A stretch of 48,298 nucleotides of DNA from Clostridium sp. CAG:768 (GTDB lineage Bacteria; Cyanobacteriota; Vampirovibrionia; Gastranaerophilales; Gastranaerophilaceae). Where the stretch lies: assembly GCA_000437435.1 (NCBI GenBank), contig FR899629.1, forward strand, positions 43,575 through 91,872, given 5' to 3'. Of the stretch, positions 17,523 to 26,252 are shown in pieces. Position 1 is the first letter of the stretch. Each line of letters begins with the position of its first letter. The notes under the pieces were generated by a model, which saw only the letters and a list, made by a program, of their open reading frames with translations, searched no databases and was not told where the DNA came from. A program made the position numbers and the translations under genes.

Positions 17523-18545
17523 CTAAACTTGCAACGATTTTTCTTCAATCAATTCGTTTGCTCCAACAATTTGAGAATGTAAATTCATTTTTATTACGCA
17601 ATCTGATGCTATTACGCAATTTTCAATATGAACATCATCACTGATTACTACATTATCCCAAATTATTGAATTTTCAATTATAGAATTTCTACCAATTTTA
17701 GTATTTTTTCCAATTACAGATTTTCCTTTAAAAGTTACATTTTGTGGAATAATGCATGACTCATCCGCAATATAACTTGCTCCATTTTGTAATTCTACAA
17801 TTTTATTATGTGAGAAATTACACTTACTTAAAAATACATCTTCATTTGATTGAATATATTGATTTATTGTTCCGATATCACTCCAATATTCACTTACTTC
17901 AAATGTATTTATTTCATTCCTTTCAACCAATTTTGGAAAAACATTTTTTGCAAAATCATAAAAAATATTTTCAGGAATATAATCAAATATTTTATAATCA
18001 AAAATATAAATTCCTGTGTTTATATAATTACTTTTAGCTTCTTCAACAGAAGGTTTTTCTTGGAATTCTGTTATGTAACCATTATTATCTGTAACTACAA
18101 CTCCGAAATGAGGAACATCTTCCATTGCAATTTTTTTAATACCTATTGTCGCAACTGCCCCTGTATTCTTATGATGTTCAATAGCTTTTTTTAAATCTAC
18201 ATCAGATAAACCATCTGCTGATAAAACTAAAAAAGAACTGTCTTTATCAAAAAAAGATTGGCATTTTTTGACACCACCCGCAGTCCCTGATAAAGTATCT
18301 TCTTTTATATAATTAAAATTTATACCAAAATTATTATTAGAATATCTTTCAATAATCTTGTCTGCTAAATAATAAGTATTGCAAATTACATCAGTCACAC
18401 CTATTTTAGAAAGTTTTTCAAATAATATATCCATTACAGGTCTATTTGCAATAGGCACAAGAGGTTTAGGAATCGATAATGTTAACGGTTCCAACCTAGA
18501 GCCCACCCCTGCAGACATAATCATTGCTTTTATATTCTCACTCAT
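17523..18545 (-). CDS. Sugar-nucleotide pyrophosphorylase (NDP-sugar synthase)
   Basis: The enzyme should couple a sugar-1-phosphate with an NTP to make an NDP-sugar for surface glycans. The start is set at 18545 (340 residues) because the nucleotidyltransferase domain begins here: MSENIKAMIMSAGVGSRLEP with the G-x-G-x-R phosphate loop, then IPKPLVPIANRPVM. The frame remains open upstream into the tRNA-Lys gene, which is not credible as coding. The C-terminal third (about 260-330) consists of hexapeptide-like I/V repeats forming a left-handed beta-helix, as in mannose-1-phosphate guanylyltransferase-like and GlmU-like enzymes. The exact sugar cannot be read. A TATAAT lies nine bases upstream of the ATG with no clear ribosome site. 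Confidence 0.85.
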   Translation of the reverse strand: MSENIKAMIMSAGVGSRLEPLTLSIPKPLVPIANRPVMDILFEKLSKIGVTDVICNTYYLADKIIERYSNNNFGINFNYIKEDTLSGTAGGVKKCQSFFDKDSSFLVLSADGLSDVDLKKAIEHHKNTGAVATIGIKKIAMEDVPHFGVVVTDNNGYITEFQEKPSVEEAKSNYINTGIYIFDYKIFDYIPENIFYDFAKNVFPKLVERNEINTFEVSEYWSDIGTINQYIQSNEDVFLSKCNFSHNKIVELQNGASYIADESCIIPQNVTFKGKSVIGKNTKIGRNSIIENSIIWDNVVISDDVHIENCVIASDCVIKMNLHSQIVGANELIEEKSLQV

Positions 18546-18623
18546 AATGTTATTATTATACTCCAATAAAGAATTTATTGCAAATTTAAAATCAGGTTGT
18601 ATAATAATTATGTAGATAAAAAA

Positions 18624-18699
<76 letters not shown>

Positions 18700-18730
18700 A
18701 AAAAGATAGGAGTAAATCCTATCTTTTTTT
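18700..18730. terminator. Terminator after tRNA-Lys, probably bidirectional
   Basis: A 12-bp stem AAAAAGATAGGA / TCCTATCTTTTT (18700-18711 and 18717-18728) with a five-base loop GTAAA ends in a T run. The A run on the left lets it also terminate the minus-strand gene ending at 18732. Confidence 0.88.
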
Positions 18731-18731
18731 A

Positions 18732-19088
18732 TTATATAACAATATCAACTTCTTTCCCTATTTCTTTAATAATAACTTGAACTTGCTCATTTAATTCTTG
18801 CTTTTTTATATTTGGATTTTTGACTATTATTTCATTTATTTTACCAGTTGCTTCTGCAATTTTCGGATATTTTTCTATAATTTTTTTCCCTATATTTTCA
18901 GCATAATATTTATAACCTTTATTTCCTGTTGCTTTAATTGGTTTGTTATTTAAAGCATTGATAACTTCTTTACACCCTTCAAGTCCATCACTTTGAAAAA
19001 TTTTTAGACTTGTTACTTCTAAAACTTTCCCTGTATCAAGTTTTATCCCAAAATTTATATTATTATTGTTATAATTGTTAATTTTCAT
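18732..19088 (-). CDS. Small protein with N-terminal INFGIK tag
   Basis: This 118-residue protein starts MKINNYNNNNINFGIK: an Asn-rich stretch ending in I-N-F-G at residues 11-14, the clearest example of the shared N-terminal pattern in this window. The remainder includes 'GKVLEVTSLKIF' and a Lys/Ile/Glu-rich helical second half with no signal peptide or membrane segment. No family is recognised. No obvious ribosome site is present. It converges on tRNA-Lys through a shared terminator and is divergent from the TolC gene. Confidence 0.7.
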   Translation of the reverse strand: MKINNYNNNNINFGIKLDTGKVLEVTSLKIFQSDGLEGCKEVINALNNKPIKATGNKGYKYYAENIGKKIIEKYPKIAEATGKINEIIVKNPNIKKQELNEQVQVIIKEIGKEVDIVI

Positions 19089-19161
19089 ATTTTATTTAAA
19101 ACATAACATAAAAAATTTTGCTAAATAATTTAAGACTTGACACATGTTGTATAATTAAATT

Positions 19162-20658
19162 ATGGGCATCAAAAAAATAGTCTGCCAAGTATTATTAATT
19201 TTTATTTTTTTACTGACAGGAATTACAAATACATTTGCTATAGAAGAAGTTGATGACGACGAATTATTTAATCCCATAGAAATTAAAGACGGGATTTCAT
19301 TGTCTGTACTAGACTGTGTTGCTACAGCTTTTAAAAATAGTCCCAAAATTAGAAGAAAAAAATATGATTTAGACATAGCAAAAAGTAATTTAGGTATAGC
19401 CAGGTCTCAATATTTCCCAGTTATAAGTGCAGGTGCGGGATTTTATAACGAAAATAATTCAGACAATATTTATTATAATTCTCACTATCGAGAACTCCCA
19501 ACAGTTGGAATAACTGTAAACAAATTAATATGGAATTTCGGAAAAACTACTGCATATATTAAAATGGAAGAATTTTATAAAATCGGTGCAGAATATGAAT
19601 TTATGGACAGCTTATGCTCTACATTATTTGATGTTAAAGCTAAATATTATAATCTCTTGAAAGCTAAAGCATATTTACAAATTGCACAAGACAACGTAAA
19701 AATTAACGAAAATTTTGTCAAAATAGCAAAGAAAAAACCAGACCTTTCTACAGCTGAACTAAATTTAAGCGAAGCTAAAGTAAAATTATTAGAAGAAAAA
19801 AACAATTATAATAATGCAAGAGTTGACCTCAATAATTCAATGTACCTTGAAAATCAACCAAATTATACAATTAATAACACAAAAACTTTTGCATATAACA
19901 ATGATTTTTCTTATGATGAAAAAAATATAAAAACAGAAGAATTTATTCCTGAAAAATTCGCATTCCCACTAGAAAACGCCGTCCAAATCGCTTACGATAA
20001 CAGCCCCGATTTGAATGTATTAGTTGCAACAAAACAAGCAATGGAGCAATCTCTATTATATATAAAAAGAGCATATTTCCCTGATTTAACAGCAAATGCA
20101 GGATACGGTTTCAATAATTCGACACAGACTACAAATAACAGTTTTCAGGTAGGAGTAAATTTAACATCCACAGTTAATCTTATGGAATTAAGACACAGCA
20201 TTAAAGGAGCTGATGCTCAAATAAATATTGCTGATAATGAAATTGTTCTTTTTAAAAAAGATTTATACTTTGAGGTAAAACGAGCTTTTAATAACGTTGA
20301 AAAAAGTGAAAATCAAATTCCAACAGCAAAGCTGGAAGCTACTCAAGCACTTGAAAATCTAAAAATTATTGAAAGCAAATACAAAACAAATGAATTAGAT
20401 TATGTTGCTCTTCAAAACGCAAGAAAAGATTACATAATGGCTGTTACTGAATATATTGACAGTTTATATAACTATAATATGGCTTTAATTCAAGTCGAAA
20501 TGGCAATGCACTACCATATTGTAGATATTCACCATAAATCAGAACATGCTATGAAATATCACTTCGCTGAATTAATAGAGCATTTGAACAAAGTTCTTGG
20601 CTGTGATGAAAAAGAAATTCAAAAGGACAAAAAAAGAAAGGATAGACAAGCACTATAA
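19162..20658 (+). CDS. TolC-family outer-membrane efflux channel with His-rich tail
   Basis: This 498-residue protein has a signal peptide (cut after about A26) and two OEP repeats (about 45-250 and 270-445) of long helices and short strands, including 'SQYFPVISAGAGFY' and 'RAYFPDLTANAGYGFN', the paired beta-strand signatures of TolC proteins. It should form the outer-membrane duct of an efflux or type I secretion system. The C-terminal extension (447-498) is unusual: seven histidines fall between residues 450 and 474, followed by a basic tail with one Cys. The start is apparently leaderless: TATAAT (19150-19155) ends six bases before the ATG. A putative metal permease follows, suggesting metal export; the periplasmic adaptor is missing. 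Confidence 0.88.
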   Translation: MGIKKIVCQVLLIFIFLLTGITNTFAIEEVDDDELFNPIEIKDGISLSVLDCVATAFKNSPKIRRKKYDLDIAKSNLGIARSQYFPVISAGAGFYNENNSDNIYYNSHYRELPTVGITVNKLIWNFGKTTAYIKMEEFYKIGAEYEFMDSLCSTLFDVKAKYYNLLKAKAYLQIAQDNVKINENFVKIAKKKPDLSTAELNLSEAKVKLLEEKNNYNNARVDLNNSMYLENQPNYTINNTKTFAYNNDFSYDEKNIKTEEFIPEKFAFPLENAVQIAYDNSPDLNVLVATKQAMEQSLLYIKRAYFPDLTANAGYGFNNSTQTTNNSFQVGVNLTSTVNLMELRHSIKGADAQINIADNEIVLFKKDLYFEVKRAFNNVEKSENQIPTAKLEATQALENLKIIESKYKTNELDYVALQNARKDYIMAVTEYIDSLYNYNMALIQVEMAMHYHIVDIHHKSEHAMKYHFAELIEHLNKVLGCDEKEIQKDKKRKDRQAL

Positions 20659-20684
20659 ATCCTTGTTTATATTATGATAAAAAT

Positions 20685-21635
20685 ATGCTAATAGAAATTC
20701 TTAATAAAATAAACACAATAAATGAAAACCTATTTTCTGGTTTTGACAATATTATAGAAAATTTTGGAATGCCTGATTGGCTGGCTGATGCAATAATTGA
20801 TAGTTTCCATATTTTACCACTATTATTTATAGTATTTTTTGTAATTGAATTAATCGAATATTTCTATGCTGATAAAATTAATTCATTTATGAAAAAATCT
20901 GAAAAAGCAGCACCTATAATTGGGAGTATGGCTGCAATTATTCCTCAATGCGGATTTTCTGTTATTGCAAGTACTTTATATATTAGAAAATTTATTACAA
21001 AAGGTACATTAATCGCAATTTATTTAGCAACATCTGATGAAGCAATTCCTATTCTATTAGCAAATCCTACACATATGCATTATGTTTTACCAATAATAGG
21101 AATAAAAATTATTATTGCAATAATTGCAGGTTATTTGATTGATTTTATTTTAAAAGATAATAAATATATTCCTATAATTCAAGAAGCTGACAATGAAGAA
21201 AAAGAAGATGAAGGCTGTTGCCATCATAGTGTATCAAAAAGAAGAAAAAGAGAATTAATTTATCATCCTCTAAAACATACTTTCAATATTTTCATATTTA
21301 TATTAATTATAACAATTATATTAAACTTTATTATTGAAATATATTCAGAACATGCCATATTACATGTACTTCTTGGTAAAGTTAAATTCCTAGAACCTGT
21401 GATTACTGCAATTATAGGACTAATCCCAAATTGCGCAGTATCTATTGCTTTGACAATGTTACTTATAAAAGGATCAATAAGCTTTGGAGCTGTAATGTCA
21501 GGTTTATTATCAAACGCTGGACTAGGAATATTAGTATTATTTAGACATAATGAAAACATCAAAGATGCGTTGAAAATTGTTGGAATATTATTAACTATAA
21601 GTATACTATCAGGCTTACTTATTCAGTTAATCTAG
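20685..21635 (+). CDS. Putative heavy-metal/arsenic-type efflux permease (ArsP_2-like)
   Basis: This 316-residue membrane protein has about eight to ten helices arranged as two similar halves, each with a Pro-x-Cys motif: IPQCGFS (86-92) and IPNCAVS (247-253). Each motif is followed by a K-G-[ST] stretch, and the first half then carries ATSDEAIPI (115-123). The cytoplasmic loop holds an acidic run and EGCCHH (176-181), a likely metal-binding site. This matches the family annotated as putative manganese transporter or arsenic efflux protein; the substrate is not proven. It lies 26 bases after the TolC gene, though a TATGAT (20673-20678) six bases before its ATG suggests its own leaderless start. 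Confidence 0.8.
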   Translation: MLIEILNKINTINENLFSGFDNIIENFGMPDWLADAIIDSFHILPLLFIVFFVIELIEYFYADKINSFMKKSEKAAPIIGSMAAIIPQCGFSVIASTLYIRKFITKGTLIAIYLATSDEAIPILLANPTHMHYVLPIIGIKIIIAIIAGYLIDFILKDNKYIPIIQEADNEEKEDEGCCHHSVSKRRKRELIYHPLKHTFNIFIFILIITIILNFIIEIYSEHAILHVLLGKVKFLEPVITAIIGLIPNCAVSIALTMLLIKGSISFGAVMSGLLSNAGLGILVLFRHNENIKDALKIVGILLTISILSGLLIQLI

Positions 21636-22750
21636 ACTAACTGAATGTTTAATCTGTCATATCTTTCAGCAATATCATCATCATTTCTGAAATATTTATC
21701 GAATTGTAATCCCTGATCTTTCGATACAGATTTTACTAAATCTTTTACCAAATCAAATTGAACATCTTCATTCCACATATTAAATTCATCAACTAAATGC
21801 TCTCGAGCTCTAAGTTTTTGTTTTATATCTTTCATACCTGTATTAATTTGTCTTTCATGGGCTCCCATTTGAGTAACATTAGACATCCAAGCAAAAGGAG
21901 ATTTATTTAAACGGTCATGGATTACATTTACAATATCGTTATCGACAGTATAAGCTATTTTTCCATCTCTTACAGACTCAATAAAATATGCAAAATTTTT
22001 AGCATAAACTTTTGAGATTTCAGACTGGTCATTCATTTGTGCAAATTTTATATTAAATTCTCCTGCAGTAACAGGATTAATATCATATAATCTCTTTTGC
22101 TTGAAATACTCAATATCTTTATCCAATCCCACTTTATGCGTTAAAGAATCCAAAACATCTAATGTGTGAAACATTTTATCAATAGTATAAACTTCAGGGA
22201 AAGTATTCTCATTATTCAAACTTAAGATTCTTTGATCTACTGTATCCCATAAAGTACCTTTATAACTAGCAATTAATTCATCATCAGGTCTGTAACTATT
22301 TTGTTTCCTTCCTAAAATAATATAAGCCTTATCGATATCACTACCAGGTAATGCATGTTTTAAACCTATTGAACATACAGGATCATATCCTGCCATCAAA
22401 ACTTTTACATCGAAATTTTGCGCAAATAAAGCATTTCCGACAAATTCACTATTTATTTTATCTGAAACTTTTGAGATATTAGGAAAATCTGTAAGAGCTT
22501 TATAACCATCAACAAAAACCTTTTTTAAATATTGAGGAATTCGCTCTAAAAAAGCAAAATTATCTTTTCTTATAAACTTATTTTGAGGATAAATTTTATC
22601 ATCTAAAGCTTCATAAAACTTGGCATATCTAAAATATTGATATTGATTTTGCAAATCTTGAGCTGTATTAATTGTTATTTGCGGAACTCTTTGAGTAACG
22701 CCTTGAAATTGCCCTCCCCCCGAAATTTGATTGATTCTATTAACCTTCAT
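21632..22750 (-). CDS. Nucleotidyltransferase-like protein with N-terminal FQG motif
   Basis: This 372-residue protein begins MKVNRINQISGGGQFQG, resembling the tagged small proteins (basic start, N/Q-rich, aromatic-Gly motif at 15-17). The only domain hint is VCSIGLKHALPGSDIDKAYIIL (from about 125), where G-S-D-I-D (136-140) resembles the metal-binding G-S-x-x-D pattern of nucleotidyltransferase folds. That reading is tentative. No signal peptide or membrane segment is seen. It starts five bases after the PHP gene and shares a GGGGT ribosome site region with it, so the pair is an operon. Its TAG overlaps the permease stop in CTAG at 21632-21635. Confidence 0.6.
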   Translation of the reverse strand: MKVNRINQISGGGQFQGVTQRVPQITINTAQDLQNQYQYFRYAKFYEALDDKIYPQNKFIRKDNFAFLERIPQYLKKVFVDGYKALTDFPNISKVSDKINSEFVGNALFAQNFDVKVLMAGYDPVCSIGLKHALPGSDIDKAYIILGRKQNSYRPDDELIASYKGTLWDTVDQRILSLNNENTFPEVYTIDKMFHTLDVLDSLTHKVGLDKDIEYFKQKRLYDINPVTAGEFNIKFAQMNDQSEISKVYAKNFAYFIESVRDGKIAYTVDNDIVNVIHDRLNKSPFAWMSNVTQMGAHERQINTGMKDIKQKLRAREHLVDEFNMWNEDVQFDLVKDLVKSVSKDQGLQFDKYFRNDDDIAERYDRLNIQLV

Positions 22751-22755
22751 ATACT

Positions 22756-24093
22756 TTACCCCACTATATATGTAGAATTATGATTATCCGAACCGCCTAT
22801 TTTTATAAGACTTTTCAAATAATTATTTGTTTCATTAACCCTGTCTATACTTACATCTTTTGGATATGCTTGATGATAAGCTTCTGATATTTGAATAAGT
22901 CCGTCTGATTTATATATAAAGTTATTCAAGACCTTATTCGGATGATAAAATTTCATAGCAGTAAAATATGGATGCGCAAAAGATAATATTACGTTATCAT
23001 CTCCTTTTAGGACGTTTATTAAATCTTCAAATGAACTTTCATTTGATAAAACTAAATCGTTATTTACAAAGTGCGGTGCATATTTCTTCCTGACGTTAGA
23101 AATTATATCTGTTTCATTTATATCATTATCTAAAAAATTATTATTTTTCAAGTACCACATATTCCTATTTTTTACATCTATATTTTGCATAATATCTTCA
23201 TACATTTTATTTGGATCAACACCTTTTCTTGATGCTTGAATAGTAATAGCATGTTTTGTCTGAGCATAATGATTTACAGGCCAGTGCGAATTCATCATTA
23301 AACAATCAGGATTAAGATTATATGTTTTTAACAATTCTTCTTTATTAAAATTTGTTAAAGGAATAGCTTTTCTTATTTCTGAAAGCATATTATCAATCGT
23401 ATCATTTCGTCTTTTTTGTAAATTTTCGCAATATTTATCAAACTTAAAAGGATTTATTCCATAAGCAAGAATCTCTGAAATTTCACAAGGATTATTTCCT
23501 CTTGATACTTTATGAGAAAAACTTAACTCTACCCCTGGAATAAATTTTACATTTTTAAATTTTTCAGGATCTTCTGCCATAATCACAAGAGCTTCTTTTA
23601 CTCCTTTTACAGAATCATGGTCTGTTATTGAAAAAATAAATTTTTGTCCTGTTCTTTTAAATAAATTATTTGAATATTCCGCAATTTCATTTAATAAGTT
23701 TTTTACGGTAATCTTCCCGTCAGAATTATTGGTATGCATATGAAAATCAGCTTGAAAACCAAAATTTTTAATATTTTCTGGAGTATATGTATAATTGATT
23801 TTTCTTAAATTCAAAATCTGCTTAACAAATTCTTCTTTATTCATAACATTTGAAAGAGTAAGAGGATTAATATTTTTACCTGTTATTTCAGACACTCCTG
23901 CAGCTAAACTCTTTACATACTCACTGCACACTCGAGGAGATGGTTTGGCAATTTTATAAATTGCAATCGCAGAAACTAAAGACCCAAGCATAATACCAGC
24001 AGGAGAAACACCTGATTTTTTCTGAGCTGCCCCCTCAATATTTGGAGAATAAACTCGATGTCCATATACACTTTGAACTGACGAAACTTTCAT
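22756..24093 (-). CDS. PHP-domain phosphoesterase with N-terminal hydrophobic segment
   Basis: This 445-residue protein has a hydrophobic stretch at about 31-49 (AGIMLGSLVSAIAIYKIAK) and a PHP domain from about 112. Metal ligands are visible as FHMHT with His118/His120, ITDHDS (156-161), PGVEL (186-190) and the C-terminal GGSDNHN. PHP proteins hydrolyse phosphate esters, either small molecules such as histidinol phosphate or nucleic-acid ends; substrate unknown here. The frame ends right after SDNHNSTYIVG, shorter after the last motif than many relatives. An AGGTG ribosome site precedes the ATG. It is co-transcribed with the nucleotidyltransferase-like gene 5 bases downstream. Confidence 0.78.
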   Translation of the reverse strand: MKVSSVQSVYGHRVYSPNIEGAAQKKSGVSPAGIMLGSLVSAIAIYKIAKPSPRVCSEYVKSLAAGVSEITGKNINPLTLSNVMNKEEFVKQILNLRKINYTYTPENIKNFGFQADFHMHTNNSDGKITVKNLLNEIAEYSNNLFKRTGQKFIFSITDHDSVKGVKEALVIMAEDPEKFKNVKFIPGVELSFSHKVSRGNNPCEISEILAYGINPFKFDKYCENLQKRRNDTIDNMLSEIRKAIPLTNFNKEELLKTYNLNPDCLMMNSHWPVNHYAQTKHAITIQASRKGVDPNKMYEDIMQNIDVKNRNMWYLKNNNFLDNDINETDIISNVRKKYAPHFVNNDLVLSNESSFEDLINVLKGDDNVILSFAHPYFTAMKFYHPNKVLNNFIYKSDGLIQISEAYHQAYPKDVSIDRVNETNNYLKSLIKIGGSDNHNSTYIVG

Positions 24094-24251
24094 TTTACAC
24101 CTATAGAGATTTTTTAAGAAAACGAGAATTGATTTATATTATAATATTTAATTTATATTGTAAAAAGTAACTTAATTCAACATCCCAACGTACTAGTAAT
24201 TGTATTATAATGAAAAAATTAAGGCAAAATATTAAGAATTTGTCATATTAA

Positions 24252-24734
24252 TTATTTTTTTATAAAAACTCTTTCCAATTTTCTCGCAAATCTTACAATC
24301 GGTTTTTCAATATCTGCAGTAATTGAATCAACTAAAATAGTCTTTTTGCAACCTAATTTTTTCCCGCAAATCACATCTGTCAAAGGTCTATCCCCAACAA
24401 AACAAGTTGTTTCCGAAGATAATTTATGTTCCTGCATAAACTTTTTTGCAACTTTTATATCAGGCTTGTGAGCCTTAAATACAACAGGAAAATCAGAACA
24501 GGCAGATACTTTGGCAATATAATCAGGATTATTATTATTTGATACAACTCCAACAAAAAAATCCTTTTTAACTTTTTCAAGCCATTCCAAAGTTTCTTTT
24601 GTATAACAACCTGTCTTAGACCCCATAATAGTACTGTCTAAATCGAACAATAAAGCATTTATCCCCTGATTTTTCAAATCATCTAAATCAATTTCATAAA
24701 TATTTTTAAGATTATAATCAGGTTTAATAAACAT
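24252..24734 (-). CDS. YqeG-family HAD phosphatase
   Basis: This 160-residue protein is a HAD IIIA-type phosphatase. Motif I is ALLFDLDSTI, motif II is VVSNNN, the Lys of motif III is in KAHKPD, and motif IV is FVGDRPLTDV. Length and pattern match YqeG. It may dephosphorylate phosphatidylglycerophosphate or another phosphoester; family members differ and the substrate cannot be assigned. A GAGGTAATAA ribosome region lies before the ATG, and it starts 19 bases after the trhP stop on the same strand, so the two probably form an operon. Confidence 0.88.
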   Translation of the reverse strand: MFIKPDYNLKNIYEIDLDDLKNQGINALLFDLDSTIMGSKTGCYTKETLEWLEKVKKDFFVGVVSNNNNPDYIAKVSACSDFPVVFKAHKPDIKVAKKFMQEHKLSSETTCFVGDRPLTDVICGKKLGCKKTILVDSITADIEKPIVRFARKLERVFIKK

Positions 24735-24753
24735 TTATTACCTCTTTCTTCTA

Positions 24754-25995
24754 TTAATTATAAGTCTTTATTCCGACAGTTCTAACTAAGGCATATTTAT
24801 AATTTTCAGGAGCTTGAGAGAATTTAACATATACATCATCATTTGTATTGCCTAATTCTAAATTCTCACCATCTTCATTTTTAACAGCTTCAACTTTAGC
24901 TACAAACTGCTCATCAGGTGTAATAATTTCAACATCATCACCTACAAGCATTTTATTTTTTATTTTCACCAAGAAGAAGTTACCATCTTTTACATCTCCT
25001 TTGAATTCGCAAAGGAAATCAGCTCCGGCTAAACCTTTTGAAATATCATAACTATAACTTTCGCCATTATTATCTCCTAAGGCAAAACCTGTTGTGTAAC
25101 CTCTATTCCCGACTTTTTGCAATTCCAAGAAATACTTATCTAAATCTGCTGATGGATTTTTCAAAACATCATCAATTGCTTGACGGTATGCTTTTGCAAC
25201 AGCTGATACATAATATAGACTCTTGGTTCTTCCTTCAACTTTGAAAGAATCAATCCCTGCATCAATTAGCTGTGGTAATTGTTTTACAAGACATAAATCT
25301 TTAGGGCTTAGAATATGAGAACCTCTATCATCTTGGTTGATTTCCAAATATTCATTCGGACGAGTTTCTTCTACAAGTCTATAACTCCACCTGCAAGGTT
25401 GAGAGCAGTTTCCATGATTTGCTTTTCTTTCACCTTTTGAAAAATAATCACTCAAAAGACATCTTCCAGAAAAAGATACACACTGAGCACCATGAATAAA
25501 ACTTTCCAATTCAACATCAGGCACTTGTTTTCTAATTTCTGCAATATCAGCAATAGGCAATTCTCTTGCTAAAATAACACGAGTAGCCCCTAAATCACGC
25601 CAGAATTTAACACTTTCATAATTTAAAGTATTAGTCTGAGTGCTTACATGAATTGGAACTTCAGGAATACGTTTTCTTATAAGGTTAAAAATACCGTAAT
25701 CACTTATAATAAATGAATCAGGTTTTGCATCTTTAAATCTGTCAATACATGTCTCTAATTGTTTTATATCATTATTAAAAGCAAAAATATTTATAGTAAC
25801 ATACGCCTTTGCTCCAAGAGAATGAGCCAAATCAACAGCTTGTTTTAAATTATCCATAGTAATCAAACTGCCTTTTCTCATTGCTCTAAGGCTAAAATCT
25901 ACAACTCCAAGATACACTGCATTTGCACCATATCTCACAGCATATTCTAATTTTTCCAAATTGCCCGCAGGCATCAAAAGTTCTACATCTCGCAT
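24754..25995 (-). CDS. trhP: U32-family tRNA hydroxylation protein (TrhP/YegQ type)
   Basis: This 413-residue protein is a standard U32 member: it opens ELLMPAGNLEKLEYAVRYGA, and the cysteine block HGAQCVSFSGRCLLS with NHGNCSQPCRWSY supplies four cysteines for an iron-sulfur cluster. LSPKDLCL and DSFKVEGR follow. E. coli TrhP/YegQ and its B. subtilis relatives use prephenate to hydroxylate uridine at wobble position 34 of tRNA; the older name 'collagenase-like peptidase' is misleading. queF in this window also serves a wobble base. A TAATAT six bases before the ATG is a weaker leaderless-type start. YqeG follows in the same operon. Confidence 0.85.
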   Translation of the reverse strand: MRDVELLMPAGNLEKLEYAVRYGANAVYLGVVDFSLRAMRKGSLITMDNLKQAVDLAHSLGAKAYVTINIFAFNNDIKQLETCIDRFKDAKPDSFIISDYGIFNLIRKRIPEVPIHVSTQTNTLNYESVKFWRDLGATRVILARELPIADIAEIRKQVPDVELESFIHGAQCVSFSGRCLLSDYFSKGERKANHGNCSQPCRWSYRLVEETRPNEYLEINQDDRGSHILSPKDLCLVKQLPQLIDAGIDSFKVEGRTKSLYYVSAVAKAYRQAIDDVLKNPSADLDKYFLELQKVGNRGYTTGFALGDNNGESYSYDISKGLAGADFLCEFKGDVKDGNFFLVKIKNKMLVGDDVEIITPDEQFVAKVEAVKNEDGENLELGNTNDDVYVKFSQAPENYKYALVRTVGIKTYN

Positions 25996-26110
25996 AACTG
26001 TATATTATCCCAAAGGATACAAATAATCAACCGATTAGGTGATGACCAAATATGATTAATGAATAAGATATATATATAAAAGATTTTTATATGTTTATTG
26101 GAGAAGAAAG

Positions 26111-26245
26111 ATGCAAACAATTGAAAATGCAGCAACAACATTAAAAGAAATTTGGGATTATCAACACCCTGTAATGCATACTTGGTTTGTGTTAAGTTCA
26201 CTTTCATTATGCGTTATGTTCGCTTTATTATATTTTGTAATATAA
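26111..26245 (+). CDS. 44-residue single-span membrane protein
   Basis: I found this small frame by reading the gap. It has a good GGAGAAGAAAG ribosome site immediately before the ATG, 44 codons and a TAA. The N-terminal half is polar (MQTIENAATTLKEIWDY) and the second half is one hydrophobic helix (WFVLSSLSLCVMFALLYFVI). It ends seven bases before the sugar ABC permease start on the same strand, so it is almost certainly co-transcribed. A role as a small partner of the permease is possible but only inferred. Confidence 0.6.
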   Translation: MQTIENAATTLKEIWDYQHPVMHTWFVLSSLSLCVMFALLYFVI

Positions 26246-26252
26246 TAAAACT

